A program made the position numbers and the translations under genes. A model generated the notes under the pieces. That model searched no databases. It was given only the letters and a program-made list of their open reading frames with translations, and was not told where the DNA came from. DNA of 50,201 nucleotides from Syntrophomonadaceae bacterium (lineage in GTDB: Bacteria > Bacillota > Syntrophomonadia > Syntrophomonadales > Syntrophomonadaceae), in the NCBI GenBank assembly GCA_028706315.1, contig JAQWBP010000005.1, forward strand, positions 29,169 through 79,369, written 5' to 3'. Numbering within the stretch: the stretch's first letter is position 1; every line of letters starts with the position of its first letter. Below are positions 1-8,250 of this stretch, in pieces.

Positions 1-64
1 CTACGTTAGTCCTTAAGGTCTGCGTCCATAAATTGATTTAAGCTTAAAACAGGAGAATTGTTAA

Positions 65-790
65 ATGGCAGAATTGAAAGTGTTAAATGTAAGCAAAACT
101 TTAGATACTGTTCATACCCTAAGTAATCTATCTTTGCAGCTCGGTAATAATGAGTTTGCTGTTGTCCTAGGGCCAAGTGGCTGTGGAAAAAGCACACTTC
201 TTAATATTATTTCCGGGCTTATAAGACCTGATCAGGGTAAAATTGAAATAGACGGAGAAGATTGGACTGGTCGTACTGGAAGAACTAGCTATATGCAGCA
301 AAAAGATCTGCTGCTGCCTTCCAGAAACATACTGGACAATGTTGCTATTCCCTTGTTACTAAAAGGAATAAATAAAAAAGAGGCCCGTAAAATAGCCGCA
401 CAATATCTAAAGGATTTTGGTCTGGAGGGTTTTGCGTCTTACTACCCCCGGCAACTTTCAGGAGGTATGCGTCAGCGTGCAGCACTTTTACGGACTTATC
501 TTTTCTCCAGCGATATCCTGTTGCTGGACGAACCTTTTGCATCACTTGATGCTATAACTCGAAGAAAAATGCATTTCTGGCTTATGGAACTGCGCCAGCG
601 TTACCAACCTTCAGTTTTATTTGTAACCCACGATATCGAAGAGGCCCTTTTACTGGCAGATAAAATTTTTGTCCTTTCTGCTCGCCCGGCTACTGTAAGA
701 CTAGAGATAAATATGTCCCCAACTGCCCATGAGCACGAACAGGTAAAAAAACAAATTTTATCCATCCTGGAAAACGAAAACAATAAATAA
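65..790 (+). CDS. ABC transporter ATP-binding protein, nitrate/sulfonate/HMP (SsuB/TauB/ThiZ) type
   Basis: Cytoplasmic ATPase subunit that would power an importer for a small organic ion or thiamine precursor. All diagnostic motifs are visible in the 241 residues: Walker A GPSGCGKST at 36-44, Q-loop near YMQQ at 76-79, signature LSGGM at 131-135, Walker B ILLLDEP at 151-157 and the switch histidine of THD at 178-180. Length and motif spacing fit the NitT/TauT subfamily. The ATG follows a good ribosome binding site (AGGAG at 51-55). Its permease and substrate-binding partners are not in the window; they probably lie upstream, beyond the left edge, where a reading frame appears to close at 39-41. 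The substrate cannot be told from the ATPase alone. It is convergent with the minus-strand gene that follows. Confidence 0.9.
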   Translation: MAELKVLNVSKTLDTVHTLSNLSLQLGNNEFAVVLGPSGCGKSTLLNIISGLIRPDQGKIEIDGEDWTGRTGRTSYMQQKDLLLPSRNILDNVAIPLLLKGINKKEARKIAAQYLKDFGLEGFASYYPRQLSGGMRQRAALLRTYLFSSDILLLDEPFASLDAITRRKMHFWLMELRQRYQPSVLFVTHDIEEALLLADKIFVLSARPATVRLEINMSPTAHEHEQVKKQILSILENENNK

Positions 791-827
791 GTGGACAAGA
801 GTATTAAGCCCTTTTGCCCACTTATTT
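785..827. terminator. Bidirectional terminator between convergent genes
   Basis: A 10-bp perfect inverted repeat (AAATAAGTGG at 785-794 and CCACTTATTT at 818-827) separates the stop of the ABC ATPase from the stop of the convergent activase gene. Flanking A/T tracts would give a U-run in either direction. The loop is about 23 nt, so it is a plausible but not textbook terminator. Confidence 0.45.
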
Positions 828-1815
828 ATACTATTTTTAATCTACACTGACTATCCAGGGAAGTTTCCCATTTTTTACACCGATCCCCCCAGTAAGCCAG
901 CGGTTGAGCATCTCGTTTTATCTGGACAACTTCACATAAATTGGGACAACCCTTGCATTCAAAACTGCTAGTCTTAAAATCACCGTCAAGAATAAATTTC
1001 TCGCCTTTAAAACTAGTTGTAGTTTTGTTTTGTTCTATATGTTCCCTGGCCAGGATAGCTGCACCAATAGCACCCATAACTTCATAGTTTTCTGGTACAT
1101 TAATAGATGCATTAAGAATCTTTTCAAAAGCTTTTTTAAGACCAGTGTTAGCTGCTACTCCACCCTGGAAAACTATGGGTTCTTCAATCTTCTTGCCTTT
1201 ACCTACATTGTTTAAATAGTTCCGCACTAAAGCTTCACACAAGCCCATGATAATATCTTCCACCGGATATCCCATCTGTTGTTTATGAATCATATCTGAT
1301 TCCGCAAAGACTCCACAGCGGCCAGCAATCCTTACTGGCTGCCGAGATTTTACCGCCCGGGTGCCAAAATTTTCAATGGCTATATTTAGCCTGCTAGCCT
1401 GCTGATCTAAAAAAGAACCGGTCCCCGCAGCACATACAGTATTCATAGCAAAATCGTTAACTATACCATCTTTTAAAATTATTATTTTAGAATCTTGTCC
1501 GCCTATTTCGATGATCGTTTTTACGTCAGAGTATTTGTGTGATGCGGCTACTGCATGGGCAGTAATTTCATTTTTCACTACATCTGCTCCGAGTAACACT
1601 TCTGCCAAATTCCTTCCACTACCAGTAGACCCTACGCCCTTAAGAGTTATATTATCTGACAGGCTATCTTTTATGCGGGCATATCCCTCCTTTATCGCAT
1701 TGACTGGATTTCCTTCAGTACGCAAATATATTTTTGTGTGCAATCGGCCCAACTGGTCCAGAAGTACAAAATTACTACTAACCGAGCCTATATCTACCCC
1801 CAGGTAACACTGCAT
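826..1815 (-). CDS. BadF/HgdC-type CoA-dehydratase activase ATPase
   Basis: ASKHA-fold ATPase related to activators of 2-hydroxyacyl-CoA dehydratases and benzoyl-CoA reductase, which use ATP hydrolysis to push a low-potential electron into a partner enzyme. Visible signs: the N-terminal phosphate loop GVDIGSVSSN (residues 6-15), the second loop IGGQDSK, and the two conserved cysteines in CAAGTGSFLDQQ and GRCGVFAESD that bridge a [4Fe-4S] cluster between two subunits. Unlike minimal HgdC it has a C-terminal tail with a further cysteine cluster (CKGCPNLC and a later RCKKW), as seen in large fused activases. It is last in a three-gene set with two DUF2229 proteins; only 2 bp separate it from the upstream gene. 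The substrate and partner are unknown. Confidence 0.8.
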   Translation of the reverse strand: MQCYLGVDIGSVSSNFVLLDQLGRLHTKIYLRTEGNPVNAIKEGYARIKDSLSDNITLKGVGSTGSGRNLAEVLLGADVVKNEITAHAVAASHKYSDVKTIIEIGGQDSKIIILKDGIVNDFAMNTVCAAGTGSFLDQQASRLNIAIENFGTRAVKSRQPVRIAGRCGVFAESDMIHKQQMGYPVEDIIMGLCEALVRNYLNNVGKGKKIEEPIVFQGGVAANTGLKKAFEKILNASINVPENYEVMGAIGAAILAREHIEQNKTTTSFKGEKFILDGDFKTSSFECKGCPNLCEVVQIKRDAQPLAYWGDRCKKWETSLDSQCRLKIV

Positions 1816-1817
1816 AT

Positions 1818-2933
1818 TTAATTCCTCCCTGCTACTAAGTCAAATTTGTGTTTGTTATGTTCCATCACACGCCTTTGGAGCATGTCCATAAAAGCCTCCA
1901 GGCGAGTATATATTCCACCTGTTCCGGCATGTTCATCGAAATACATAGTCATACAGGGGATACCGTACTCATCACTAACCTTCCCCAACACTGACTGGGC
2001 TACTATTTCCGGCATGCAGGTCATGGGACCTATCTGAATCACACCATGATAATTTCTTTGCGCGAAGTCTACTGTGCTACCGACTGATTCCTGACCGTGA
2101 CCTCCTACCCAGTAATTTAGATAAGGCTTAGCACAATTAATAATATGCTGGTGGTTGGATTTTTTAATTTTCCCTCCCAGGAGATGATCATTTATCCAAT
2201 CAGTAGTATAGATAGAACGAATAACTTCTCCATCCAGCCGCCCTAGATAATTTACAATATTGTAATTAGCAGCCGGTTCCAGAATAGTATATATTTCTCC
2301 TACCAGTCCGATTTTTAATAATATCCGGTTATGGTGGGGTAGTTTTTCCATTTTGTTTAAAGTCGACCGAAGTGCAAATGCTACTTCCTCGTAACAACCA
2401 GCCTTATCAATAGCGTCCAGCCCATTATTATAGACTTTTTCTGCAGCATTTTTATCTGCAACCCGCGCTAAAATATATTCCAGCTTTTTTTCCAGCTGTT
2501 CAACCGTATTTAATTTGTACCAGGCAAATTTAATCGCTTTACAAACTTCAAACAGCGAAACATTTTTTCCCAGTTTTTTTATCTGTTTAAAAAGTTCCGA
2601 TAACCTGGAGTCAGGGGCTTCCAGGATAACTATATCAAACTGGTATCCCAAGTCTTTGAGTATGTCTCTTTCTACCTGAGCATAATAGCCAAATCTACAT
2701 GGGCCCCATCCCCCGGCCATTAATATGGTATCAGCCCCCTGATCAAGCGTTTCAATAAAATTACCCATATTAATTTTCAAAGGTAAACATGCATATTCAG
2801 GGGAATATTTAACTCCTAGTTCCATAGTTTTTTTACTTATCGGTAGAGGCGGTATTACCTCTAACTTCAAACCCTGGAGCAATGCCTTAATAGGGATATG
2901 AGTATTACCCATGCGAGGAAATGTTATTTTCAC
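1818..2933 (-). CDS. DUF2229-family acyl-CoA dehydratase/activase-associated protein (second of pair)
   Basis: 371-aa protein of the family often annotated as 'CoA enzyme activase' or HgdB-like. Cysteines likely to hold an iron-sulfur cluster are visible in PEYACLPLK, WGPCRFGYY and IGPMTCMPE. Near the C-terminus it has DEHAGTGGIYTRLEAF, which closely matches DEHTGEGGLVTRLEAF at the end of the preceding gene, so the two proteins share a domain and probably arose by duplication or splitting of a larger ancestor. The GTG start sits 6 nt after GGAGGG, inside the 3' end of the preceding gene (29-bp overlap), which implies translational coupling. The biochemical reaction is not known; an iron-sulfur partner of the BadF-type ATPase is the best inference. 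Confidence 0.7.
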   Translation of the reverse strand: MKITFPRMGNTHIPIKALLQGLKLEVIPPLPISKKTMELGVKYSPEYACLPLKINMGNFIETLDQGADTILMAGGWGPCRFGYYAQVERDILKDLGYQFDIVILEAPDSRLSELFKQIKKLGKNVSLFEVCKAIKFAWYKLNTVEQLEKKLEYILARVADKNAAEKVYNNGLDAIDKAGCYEEVAFALRSTLNKMEKLPHHNRILLKIGLVGEIYTILEPAANYNIVNYLGRLDGEVIRSIYTTDWINDHLLGGKIKKSNHQHIINCAKPYLNYWVGGHGQESVGSTVDFAQRNYHGVIQIGPMTCMPEIVAQSVLGKVSDEYGIPCMTMYFDEHAGTGGIYTRLEAFMDMLQRRVMEHNKHKFDLVAGRN

Positions 2934-3894
2934 TACTAGCCCTCCTTCTTCGCAGCATATCGCAGAAAGCCTCCAGGCGGGTTACCAGGCCGCCTTCGCC
3001 AGTATGTTCATCAATAGTTATCAGCATAAACGGTTTATTTTTAATTTTGCGCTCGATTATTTCACCTATAAGCGAATCAGGTCCACAACCGAAACAGGCC
3101 ACGTAAATCATCCCATCAATATCTTTTCTTTTATCCATATGCAGCGCACTTCCCACCATTTTGCGTCCCAGAGTCCAGAATACTCGCTTAGGGATAGTCG
3201 CAGCTTCAGCCTCTATACTTTTCCGGTCACATGTCTCCGGTAGATGAACCCGGCACCCCATGGCTCTTACCTTATTCACAATATTCATGCTAATGTTTTC
3301 ATCATATAGAGAATAACCATGTCCGAGTAAACCAAGGTTCAGATCATATTCTCCCGTTATATCCTGACTAGTTCCTTCCCACACCTGGATAGCTTCCGAC
3401 ATGGTATAACCCTGGCCAGCCAGAGCTCGACAGAAATAATACTCCTGTAAGCCCTTTTTATAAGCATTACGAATAGCTTTATTATCCCGGGTAAATAGCC
3501 TTCCTAACTGAAAAATATCCTTCTTAAGCAGCTTATCAGTCTTGCTTAAGTCAATAACTATATCTATTACTGGAGGCAGTCCCGGAATAGTTGCTTTTAT
3601 CATATCGGGAACCCCCATAAACTTGGGGCATATATAACTCTTGGCTTCAATACTTACTAATCGAGGTATAAAAATATAGTCAAGATTTTGCTGACATAAT
3701 TGAAAAACGTGGCCAAAATAGACCTTAATTGGCAGGCAAGTCTCATCAACGGCTTTTTGAATACCTGCATCTACAATAAGTCGGTTTGTAGCTGGTGATG
3801 TTACTACCTCTGCGCCCAGACTATTAAAAAATGTCTTCCACAAAGGATAGTAATAATAATAAAAGAGACCATGCGGTATCCCTACTCTTTTCAT
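2905..3894 (-). CDS. DUF2229-family acyl-CoA dehydratase/activase-associated protein (first of pair)
   Basis: 329-aa protein carrying the family's cysteine motifs DETCLPIK, YICPKFMG and CFGCGPDS and the C-terminal DEHTGEGGLVTRLEAF block. In many anaerobes these domains are fused to BadF modules in proteins of more than 1000 residues; here the same content is split over three genes. The ATG lies just 2 bp after the spoVAF stop codon, and its ribosome binding site (GGGGGAAATAAGG) is made of the last spoVAF codons, so its translation is probably coupled to spoVAF. That would place the trio under forespore control unless it also has an internal promoter; none was seen. No signal peptide or membrane segment. 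Confidence 0.7.
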   Translation of the reverse strand: MKRVGIPHGLFYYYYYPLWKTFFNSLGAEVVTSPATNRLIVDAGIQKAVDETCLPIKVYFGHVFQLCQQNLDYIFIPRLVSIEAKSYICPKFMGVPDMIKATIPGLPPVIDIVIDLSKTDKLLKKDIFQLGRLFTRDNKAIRNAYKKGLQEYYFCRALAGQGYTMSEAIQVWEGTSQDITGEYDLNLGLLGHGYSLYDENISMNIVNKVRAMGCRVHLPETCDRKSIEAEAATIPKRVFWTLGRKMVGSALHMDKRKDIDGMIYVACFGCGPDSLIGEIIERKIKNKPFMLITIDEHTGEGGLVTRLEAFCDMLRRRRASSENNISSHG

Positions 3895-3896
3895 CC

Positions 3897-5417
3897 TTAT
3901 TTCCCCCTTTTCTTAAATGCGGGAGCCGGCTGTCTAATAACATCCCTGGTATTTAGTATTTCTGGTCTAATATTTTGGATCGGTACAGGTGACCTGATTA
4001 TTATTCCCTTTAAAGCCCGGTAGTTAAAAGGTATTAGCGGCCATAAATAAGGTACATTAAAAGATTTAGTAAAAATCAAAAGTACCATGGTCAGTAGCAT
4101 TGTTATTATTAAACCGGGCAGACGGAAAAAGCCAGTACCCAGCAAAATGAATAAGCGGACTAGCCGATTAGCCATAGCCATTTCATAACTGGGAGTACTA
4201 TAAGAACCAACAGCTACCACCGCTGTATAAAGAATAGTCTCTGGAGCAAGTAACCCTATAGTTACAGCAATATCTCCGATTAAAAGTGCAGCTATAACTC
4301 CGAGCGCAGTTGCCAGTGGAGCTGGCGTGTGAATGGCTGCCATACGCATCAAATCAAGACTTATTTCCGCTATAACAAATTGCAAAAATATAGGTATTTT
4401 ACCTACTTCTTTAGGCCCTATAAATTTTAGAGATTCCGGCAGAAGTTCGGGTGATAAGGCAAAAAGCAGCCATAATGGGGTAACTATTAGTGAGGCTATG
4501 ACTGCTAGAAATCTTACCCACCTGATATATACCCCTACAGAAGGGTTTTGCCGGTACTCTTCTGCATGTTGTATATGGTGAAAATAGGTGACCGGGAGTA
4601 TTATAACACTTGGCGACGTGTCAACTATTACCAAAATGTGCCCTTCCAGTAAATGTACGGCAGCTACATCAGGCCTCTCAGTATACCTTACCCGGGGAAA
4701 CGGATTCCACCAGCTGCCCGGTACAATTAACTCTTCTACCGATTTTTCTGCCATAGGAATAGCATCTATATCAATACTGGAAATTTTCTCTTTTATGGTC
4801 TTAACCAGGTCAGGATCAGCTATATCATCTATATAGCAAACACAAACATCAGTTTTAGACCTCCTACCTACCCGCAGCAAGTTAACCCGAAGTTTGGGAT
4901 CTCTGATTCTTCTTCTTATAAGGGCTGTGTTAAAAACTATTGTTTCCGTAAAACCATCTCGGGAACCTCGTACCACCCTTTCTATGTCCGGTTCTTCTGG
5001 ACTTCGGGCGGGATAAGTACGAGCATCTATAATGAATGCTTCATCACTACCCTCAACGATAAGTAAAATTGAGCCTGATAAAACAGCATACAGTAGTTCA
5101 TCGAAGTTTTTCTCGGTGGATAGTTCAATATAAGGTATTCCGCGTAACAGTAGATCTTTTATGCTACCCCGAGCAAATAATTCTTTTTTTAGATAGTATA
5201 AGGTCTGCATTATTTCAGTTAAAACGTCATCTTTAACTAGTCCATCGATACAGACCAAAGCTGCTTTTTCCCCGGAAACTCTTATTTCTCTTACTATGAT
5301 GTCGAAGTTTTCTTCTTTTCCCAGTTCATTTTGCAGCATGTTTAGGTTTTTTAAATAGTCTGTACTTAGATAAGTATGCTTATCTTTCTTAAACAAATGT
5401 AGTACGGCTCCTTTCAA
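3897..5417 (-). CDS. spoVAF: Stage V sporulation protein AF, GerA-type membrane protein
   Basis: 506-aa member of the GerA/SpoVAF germination protein family. The N-terminal half is soluble (about residues 1-290) with the conserved PGSWWNPFPRVRYTERPD and VDTSPSVIILPVTYFHH stretches. The C-terminal half has about five to six hydrophobic segments including LRFIGPKE-type and GDIAVTIGLLAPETIL blocks typical of the family, and ends in a basic tail. In Bacillus SpoVAF sits in the spore inner membrane and modulates germination. The TTG start used here lies 29 bp inside the preceding gene; a second TTG (position 5396), 11 nt after AGGAG, is an alternative. It ends 2 bp before the DUF2229 gene. Confidence 0.9.
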   Translation of the reverse strand: MKGAVLHLFKKDKHTYLSTDYLKNLNMLQNELGKEENFDIIVREIRVSGEKAALVCIDGLVKDDVLTEIMQTLYYLKKELFARGSIKDLLLRGIPYIELSTEKNFDELLYAVLSGSILLIVEGSDEAFIIDARTYPARSPEEPDIERVVRGSRDGFTETIVFNTALIRRRIRDPKLRVNLLRVGRRSKTDVCVCYIDDIADPDLVKTIKEKISSIDIDAIPMAEKSVEELIVPGSWWNPFPRVRYTERPDVAAVHLLEGHILVIVDTSPSVIILPVTYFHHIQHAEEYRQNPSVGVYIRWVRFLAVIASLIVTPLWLLFALSPELLPESLKFIGPKEVGKIPIFLQFVIAEISLDLMRMAAIHTPAPLATALGVIAALLIGDIAVTIGLLAPETILYTAVVAVGSYSTPSYEMAMANRLVRLFILLGTGFFRLPGLIITMLLTMVLLIFTKSFNVPYLWPLIPFNYRALKGIIIRSPVPIQNIRPEILNTRDVIRQPAPAFKKRGK

Positions 5418-5973
5418 GGATCTCTTGGAAACACCTGCTAGTTACAAATGCACCATAAGCGGCTATATCACTAGCCTGCATTTTCCCCAGATCACCACAA
5501 CCTACTACTAATAATTCGGGATATTTTTTTAGAATTTCAACTGTGTCTCCTTCTAAGCGGCGATTTTTCGGTTTTTCTCTGGTTCCGTCTTTTTTCACCG
5601 GACCTTTGACAACTTTGCCCTCAGCATCTATAGAAAAATCAACTTCGACTCCCCTGACCCGGGAATCAGAAGCTACTGCTACTATACCTAGAATTTTCAC
5701 CTGATAAGGGTAATTTAAAAGATATTCGATGACTTTTTCACCCGGGCCTGTTCCTTGTTGTCCTTTATCATCTACCATAACTATTACTGGATCATAAGGC
5801 GCCTGTAGAATCTGATTAAGGACTTGTGAACCTGTTAGCCGGGTAGGATTACCTCCTGTAGCTTTAAGTACAAAAAGATTTAGATCATTGGCTGCCGTCT
5901 CTACTGCTTCCTGGGCAGTCAAGTCACCATCCGTAACTATGATTACTCGCACTCTGGTATTTAAATCAGTCAT
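5389..5973 (-). CDS. spoVAEA: Stage V sporulation protein AEA (soluble SpoVAE-like protein)
   Basis: 194-aa soluble protein matching the SpoVAEA family, seen in VIIVTDGD near the N-terminus, GGNPTRLTG, and DPVIVMVDDKGQQGTG. In Bacillus it is encoded between spoVAEB and spoVAF, as here; its precise role in dipicolinate (DPA) movement is not established. I chose the ATG at 5973, 9 nt after AAAGG; a GTG 9 bp upstream is possible but would overlap that ribosome binding site. The 3' end overlaps spoVAF by 29 bp, implying coupled translation within the spoVA operon. Confidence 0.88.
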   Translation of the reverse strand: MTDLNTRVRVIIVTDGDLTAQEAVETAANDLNLFVLKATGGNPTRLTGSQVLNQILQAPYDPVIVMVDDKGQQGTGPGEKVIEYLLNYPYQVKILGIVAVASDSRVRGVEVDFSIDAEGKVVKGPVKKDGTREKPKNRRLEGDTVEILKKYPELLVVGCGDLGKMQASDIAAYGAFVTSRCFQEILERSRTTFV

Positions 5974-5978
5974 CTTCC

Positions 5979-6338
5979 TCACCCTTTAGGATTAAATATA
6001 ACTGCTATAATATAACCAAAGACAATAGCTGCAGTAATGCCCGCAGCAGCAGCTTCTGCCCCCCCGCTTAAAGCTCCCAAAATTCCTTTTTGCTCTACTG
6101 CTTTCAAGGTACCCTGGGTTAAAAGGTGGCCGAATCCAGAAAGGGGTATGGTGGCCCCTGTCCCTCCTATATCAACCAAAGGTTGGTATAGCCCCAAACC
6201 ACTTAAGACAGCTCCTGCCGTAATATAACCAACTAGTATATGTCCGGGCGTAACAGCAGGTTTGGTAAAATCCATTATCAGCTGTCCAATAAGACATAAA
6301 GCACCACCGATTAAAAAAGCCATGAATATTGAACCCAA
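5979..6338 (-). CDS. spoVAE: Stage V sporulation protein AE (membrane, SpoVAEB type)
   Basis: 119-aa integral membrane protein with four hydrophobic segments and the family signature FMAFLIGGALCLIGQLIMD at the N-terminus, GHILVGYITAGAVLSGLG in the middle and GGAEAAAAGITAAIVFGYI near the end. With SpoVAC it belongs to the channel complex that moves Ca-dipicolinate into the forespore and out during germination. The TTG start is 8 nt after GGGAGG; the in-frame ATG five codons later has no comparable ribosome binding site. It follows spoVAD by 16 bp and precedes spoVAEA. Confidence 0.92.
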   Translation of the reverse strand: MGSIFMAFLIGGALCLIGQLIMDFTKPAVTPGHILVGYITAGAVLSGLGLYQPLVDIGGTGATIPLSGFGHLLTQGTLKAVEQKGILGALSGGAEAAAAGITAAIVFGYIIAVIFNPKG

Positions 6339-6354
6339 AATATTTTCCTCCCTG

Positions 6355-7365
6355 TTACATTTCTATTGCTACTGCATGAGCTATCGCAGGAATACTTTCC
6401 CCCTGAAAAGATGTTGTAGGGCTCATCAAAGCGCCTGTTGCCACTAGTAGTAGTTTACTTATATCGCCATTCACTATTTTTTTTAACAGGGGACCACATA
6501 ACATAGCCGCACAACATCCGCATCCTGATCCTCCTGCATCTACCCCCTGAGTTTCATCGTAAAGTAGTACACCACAATCACTATAATTAGGTTTGGGAAC
6601 AAGTCCATCTCGTATAAAAAGCTGCTCAGCTGCAGCCATACCTATTTTAGCCAGATCCCCGGTTACAACCAGGTCGTAATAATCGGTTGACCGACCCAGA
6701 TCATCAAAATGCGTTTTTATAGTGTCTGCTGCCGCTGGAGCCATGGCACAACCCATATCAGCCATATCAGTTTGTCCCATATCGATTACTTTTCCTATAG
6801 TTGCACTAGTAACGCGTGGCCCTGTACCTCCTGCTTCCAGCAGAATTGCACCTGCAGCAGTAGCAGTCCATTGAGTACTCGGAGTCGACTGTACCCCCTG
6901 TTCAGTTGGAAAACGATACTGCCGGTAAGAAGCATAATGATGACTGCAGGAAGCGGCTACCACCCGTTCAAAAAAGCCTCCATCCATAAGCATGGAACCA
7001 GTTACTAGAGATTCCGCCATAGTCGAGCAAGCTCCATAAAGACCTAAATAGGGTATTTGTAACTCGCGAGCCGCAAAGTTACTAGATACTGTCTGGTTTA
7101 ATAAATCACCGGCCAGAAGCAACTCTACATCTTCTGGCGTAAAAAATCTTTTGCTCAAGGTTAATTTAATAGTTTCCCGGAGCATTTTAGTCTCTGCTTT
7201 TTCCCAGGTCTTTTCACCAAACATATAATCATCAATGATAAAATCAAAATCTTTCCCCCATGGCCCATCACCTTCTTTAGGTCCAACTACTGCTGACCAG
7301 GCAGTAAGCACCGGCGGATTATCGAAAACTACAGTTTGCTTTCCCCTTTTTTTTCCACTCGCCAC
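6355..7365 (-). CDS. spoVAD: Stage V sporulation protein AD, dipicolinic acid-binding subunit
   Basis: 336-aa protein with a thiolase-like fold, known in Bacillus to bind DPA and associate with the spore inner membrane. Family marks are the Cys of LYGACSTMAES, the glycine-rich DAGGSGCGCCAAML stretch, and GALMSPTTSFQGESIPAIAHAV at the C-terminus. Length is usual for SpoVAD. The GTG start lies after GGGGGG, 10 nt upstream. It follows spoVAC by 23 bp and is followed by spoVAE, giving the C-D-E order found across Clostridia and Bacilli. The usual spoVAA and spoVAB genes are absent here, as in most Clostridia. Confidence 0.95.
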   Translation of the reverse strand: MASGKKRGKQTVVFDNPPVLTAWSAVVGPKEGDGPWGKDFDFIIDDYMFGEKTWEKAETKMLRETIKLTLSKRFFTPEDVELLLAGDLLNQTVSSNFAARELQIPYLGLYGACSTMAESLVTGSMLMDGGFFERVVAASCSHHYASYRQYRFPTEQGVQSTPSTQWTATAAGAILLEAGGTGPRVTSATIGKVIDMGQTDMADMGCAMAPAAADTIKTHFDDLGRSTDYYDLVVTGDLAKIGMAAAEQLFIRDGLVPKPNYSDCGVLLYDETQGVDAGGSGCGCCAAMLCGPLLKKIVNGDISKLLLVATGALMSPTTSFQGESIPAIAHAVAIEM

Positions 7366-7388
7366 TTATATTCCCCCCTAAGTAATTG

Positions 7389-7856
7389 TCATGATGTAAA
7401 GAATACCTTTATTAGTCCTATAAGTACGGCAACAGCAAAACCAAACACTAGCGTAGGCCCGGCAACGCTGAAAAGCCGTGCTCCCACACCGAATACGTAA
7501 CCTTCCCGTTTAAATTCCATTGCTGAAGCTACAATAGCATTAGCAAAACCGGTGATAGGAACAATAGTCCCAGCCCCTGCTTTTTTACCCAGTTCGTCGT
7601 ATATGCCTATACCTGTAAAAAGTGCACCCAGAAAAATCATAGTTACCGAGGTAATAGAACTGGCATCAATTTTACTCATGCCGGTCGATAGGAGGTAGTT
7701 CTGAATAATCTGAGCCAGCATACATATTAAACCGCCTACAGTAAAAGCCCATACACAATTAGTAAAAATTGCCGGTTTGGGTTTTATCTGTTGCAGCAGA
7801 TTATCATATTCCTGTATTTCTATTTTCTTTAGCTTATCTGGATTAGGGACATTCAC
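7389..7856 (-). CDS. spoVAC: Stage V sporulation protein AC, mechanosensitive DPA channel subunit
   Basis: 155-aa membrane protein with a soluble N-terminus (about 30 residues) and four to five hydrophobic segments. The family pattern is visible in FTVGGLICMLAQIIQNYLL, GAGTIVPITGFANAIV and KREGYVFGVGARLF. SpoVAC of Bacillus behaves as a mechanosensitive channel for DPA and is the membrane core of the SpoVA complex. It is first in the spoVA operon here and starts with GTG about 9 nt after AGGAGG. A forespore-type promoter candidate lies just upstream (7879-7908), and a terminator for the preceding dodecin gene separates the two transcription units. Confidence 0.93.
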   Translation of the reverse strand: MNVPNPDKLKKIEIQEYDNLLQQIKPKPAIFTNCVWAFTVGGLICMLAQIIQNYLLSTGMSKIDASSITSVTMIFLGALFTGIGIYDELGKKAGAGTIVPITGFANAIVASAMEFKREGYVFGVGARLFSVAGPTLVFGFAVAVLIGLIKVFFTS

Positions 7857-7878
7857 TTAGATGCACCTCCTAATATAA

Positions 7879-7908
7879 TATTTTTGACTTGAATAGCTGA
7901 GTTTATTC
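7879..7908 (-). promoter_or_regulatory. Candidate forespore (sigma-G/F type) promoter of spoVA operon
   Basis: On the minus strand GAATA (-35) is followed after exactly 18 bp by AAAAATA (-10). This matches the sigma-G -35 consensus GHATR and 5 of 7 positions of CATNHTA. The expected start would lie about 15 bp before the spoVAC GTG. AT-rich context makes chance matches easy, so support comes mainly from the known sigma-G dependence of spoVA operons. Confidence 0.35.
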
Positions 7909-7921
7909 TTTTAAACATAAA

Positions 7922-7954
7922 AAAACAACACCCCCACTTAAGAGGTGTTGTTTT
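7922..7954 (-). terminator. Intrinsic terminator of dodecin gene
   Basis: Perfect 11-bp stem (AAAACAACACC at 7922-7932 with GGTGTTGTTTT at 7944-7954). Read on the minus strand it is followed by a run of T. It lies 15 bp after the dodecin stop codon and before the spoVA promoter region. Confidence 0.85.
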
Positions 7955-7968
7955 GATACCATAACTTC

Positions 7969-8163
7969 TTATTCTGTATAAGCGATTTTTATGTTAGCCT
8001 TGTACTCCATGATTTTATTATTGTGGCAATCAGCAGTCCAGTTATATACTTCTACACCGGTGATATTACTATGATTTTTAGAAGCCTCAGAAACTGCATT
8101 CTCAATAGCATCCTGCCAGCCCTTCTTAGATTCTCCCACAAATTCAGCTACTTTTACCTGCAA
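7969..8163 (-). CDS. Dodecin family flavin-binding protein
   Basis: 64-aa protein with the dodecin layout: a first strand VKVAEFVGESKKGWQDAI, one helix (ENAVSEASKNHSNI), then strands TGVEVYNWTADCHNNKI and EYKANIKIAYTE. Dodecins form hollow dodecamers that store riboflavin/FMN or related flavins in the cytoplasm. The tryptophan near TGVEVYNW is in the region that stacks on flavin in characterised members. The TTG start follows AAAGGAGGT by 6 nt. It is a single-gene unit: a terminator hairpin over the sigF end lies upstream and a strong terminator follows. Its place between sigF and spoVAC invites a link to sporulation, but that is inference. Confidence 0.85.
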   Translation of the reverse strand: MQVKVAEFVGESKKGWQDAIENAVSEASKNHSNITGVEVYNWTADCHNNKIMEYKANIKIAYTE

Positions 8164-8190
8164 AGATAAAACCTCCTTTTCTTTTATACT

Positions 8191-8220
8191 TATTGTTAAA
8201 TTTTAAAGGAGATTTTATGC
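8191..8220 (-). promoter_or_regulatory. Possible promoter of the dodecin gene (GCATA-18-AACAATA)
   Basis: On the minus strand GCATA is followed after 18 bp by AACAATA, the same spacing as the forespore-type candidates before spoVAC, dacF and spoIVB. The -10 half matches only 5 of 7 positions of the sigma-G consensus and the area is AT-rich, so this is weak. Confidence 0.25.
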
Positions 8221-8250
8221 CTATTTTTTAAGTTATGTAAAAATAATAAG

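Noticed and set aside
1-64. Possible C-terminal tail of an upstream plus-strand gene ending at 39-41
   Set aside because: Only about a dozen codons are visible and no frame could be told apart from chance.
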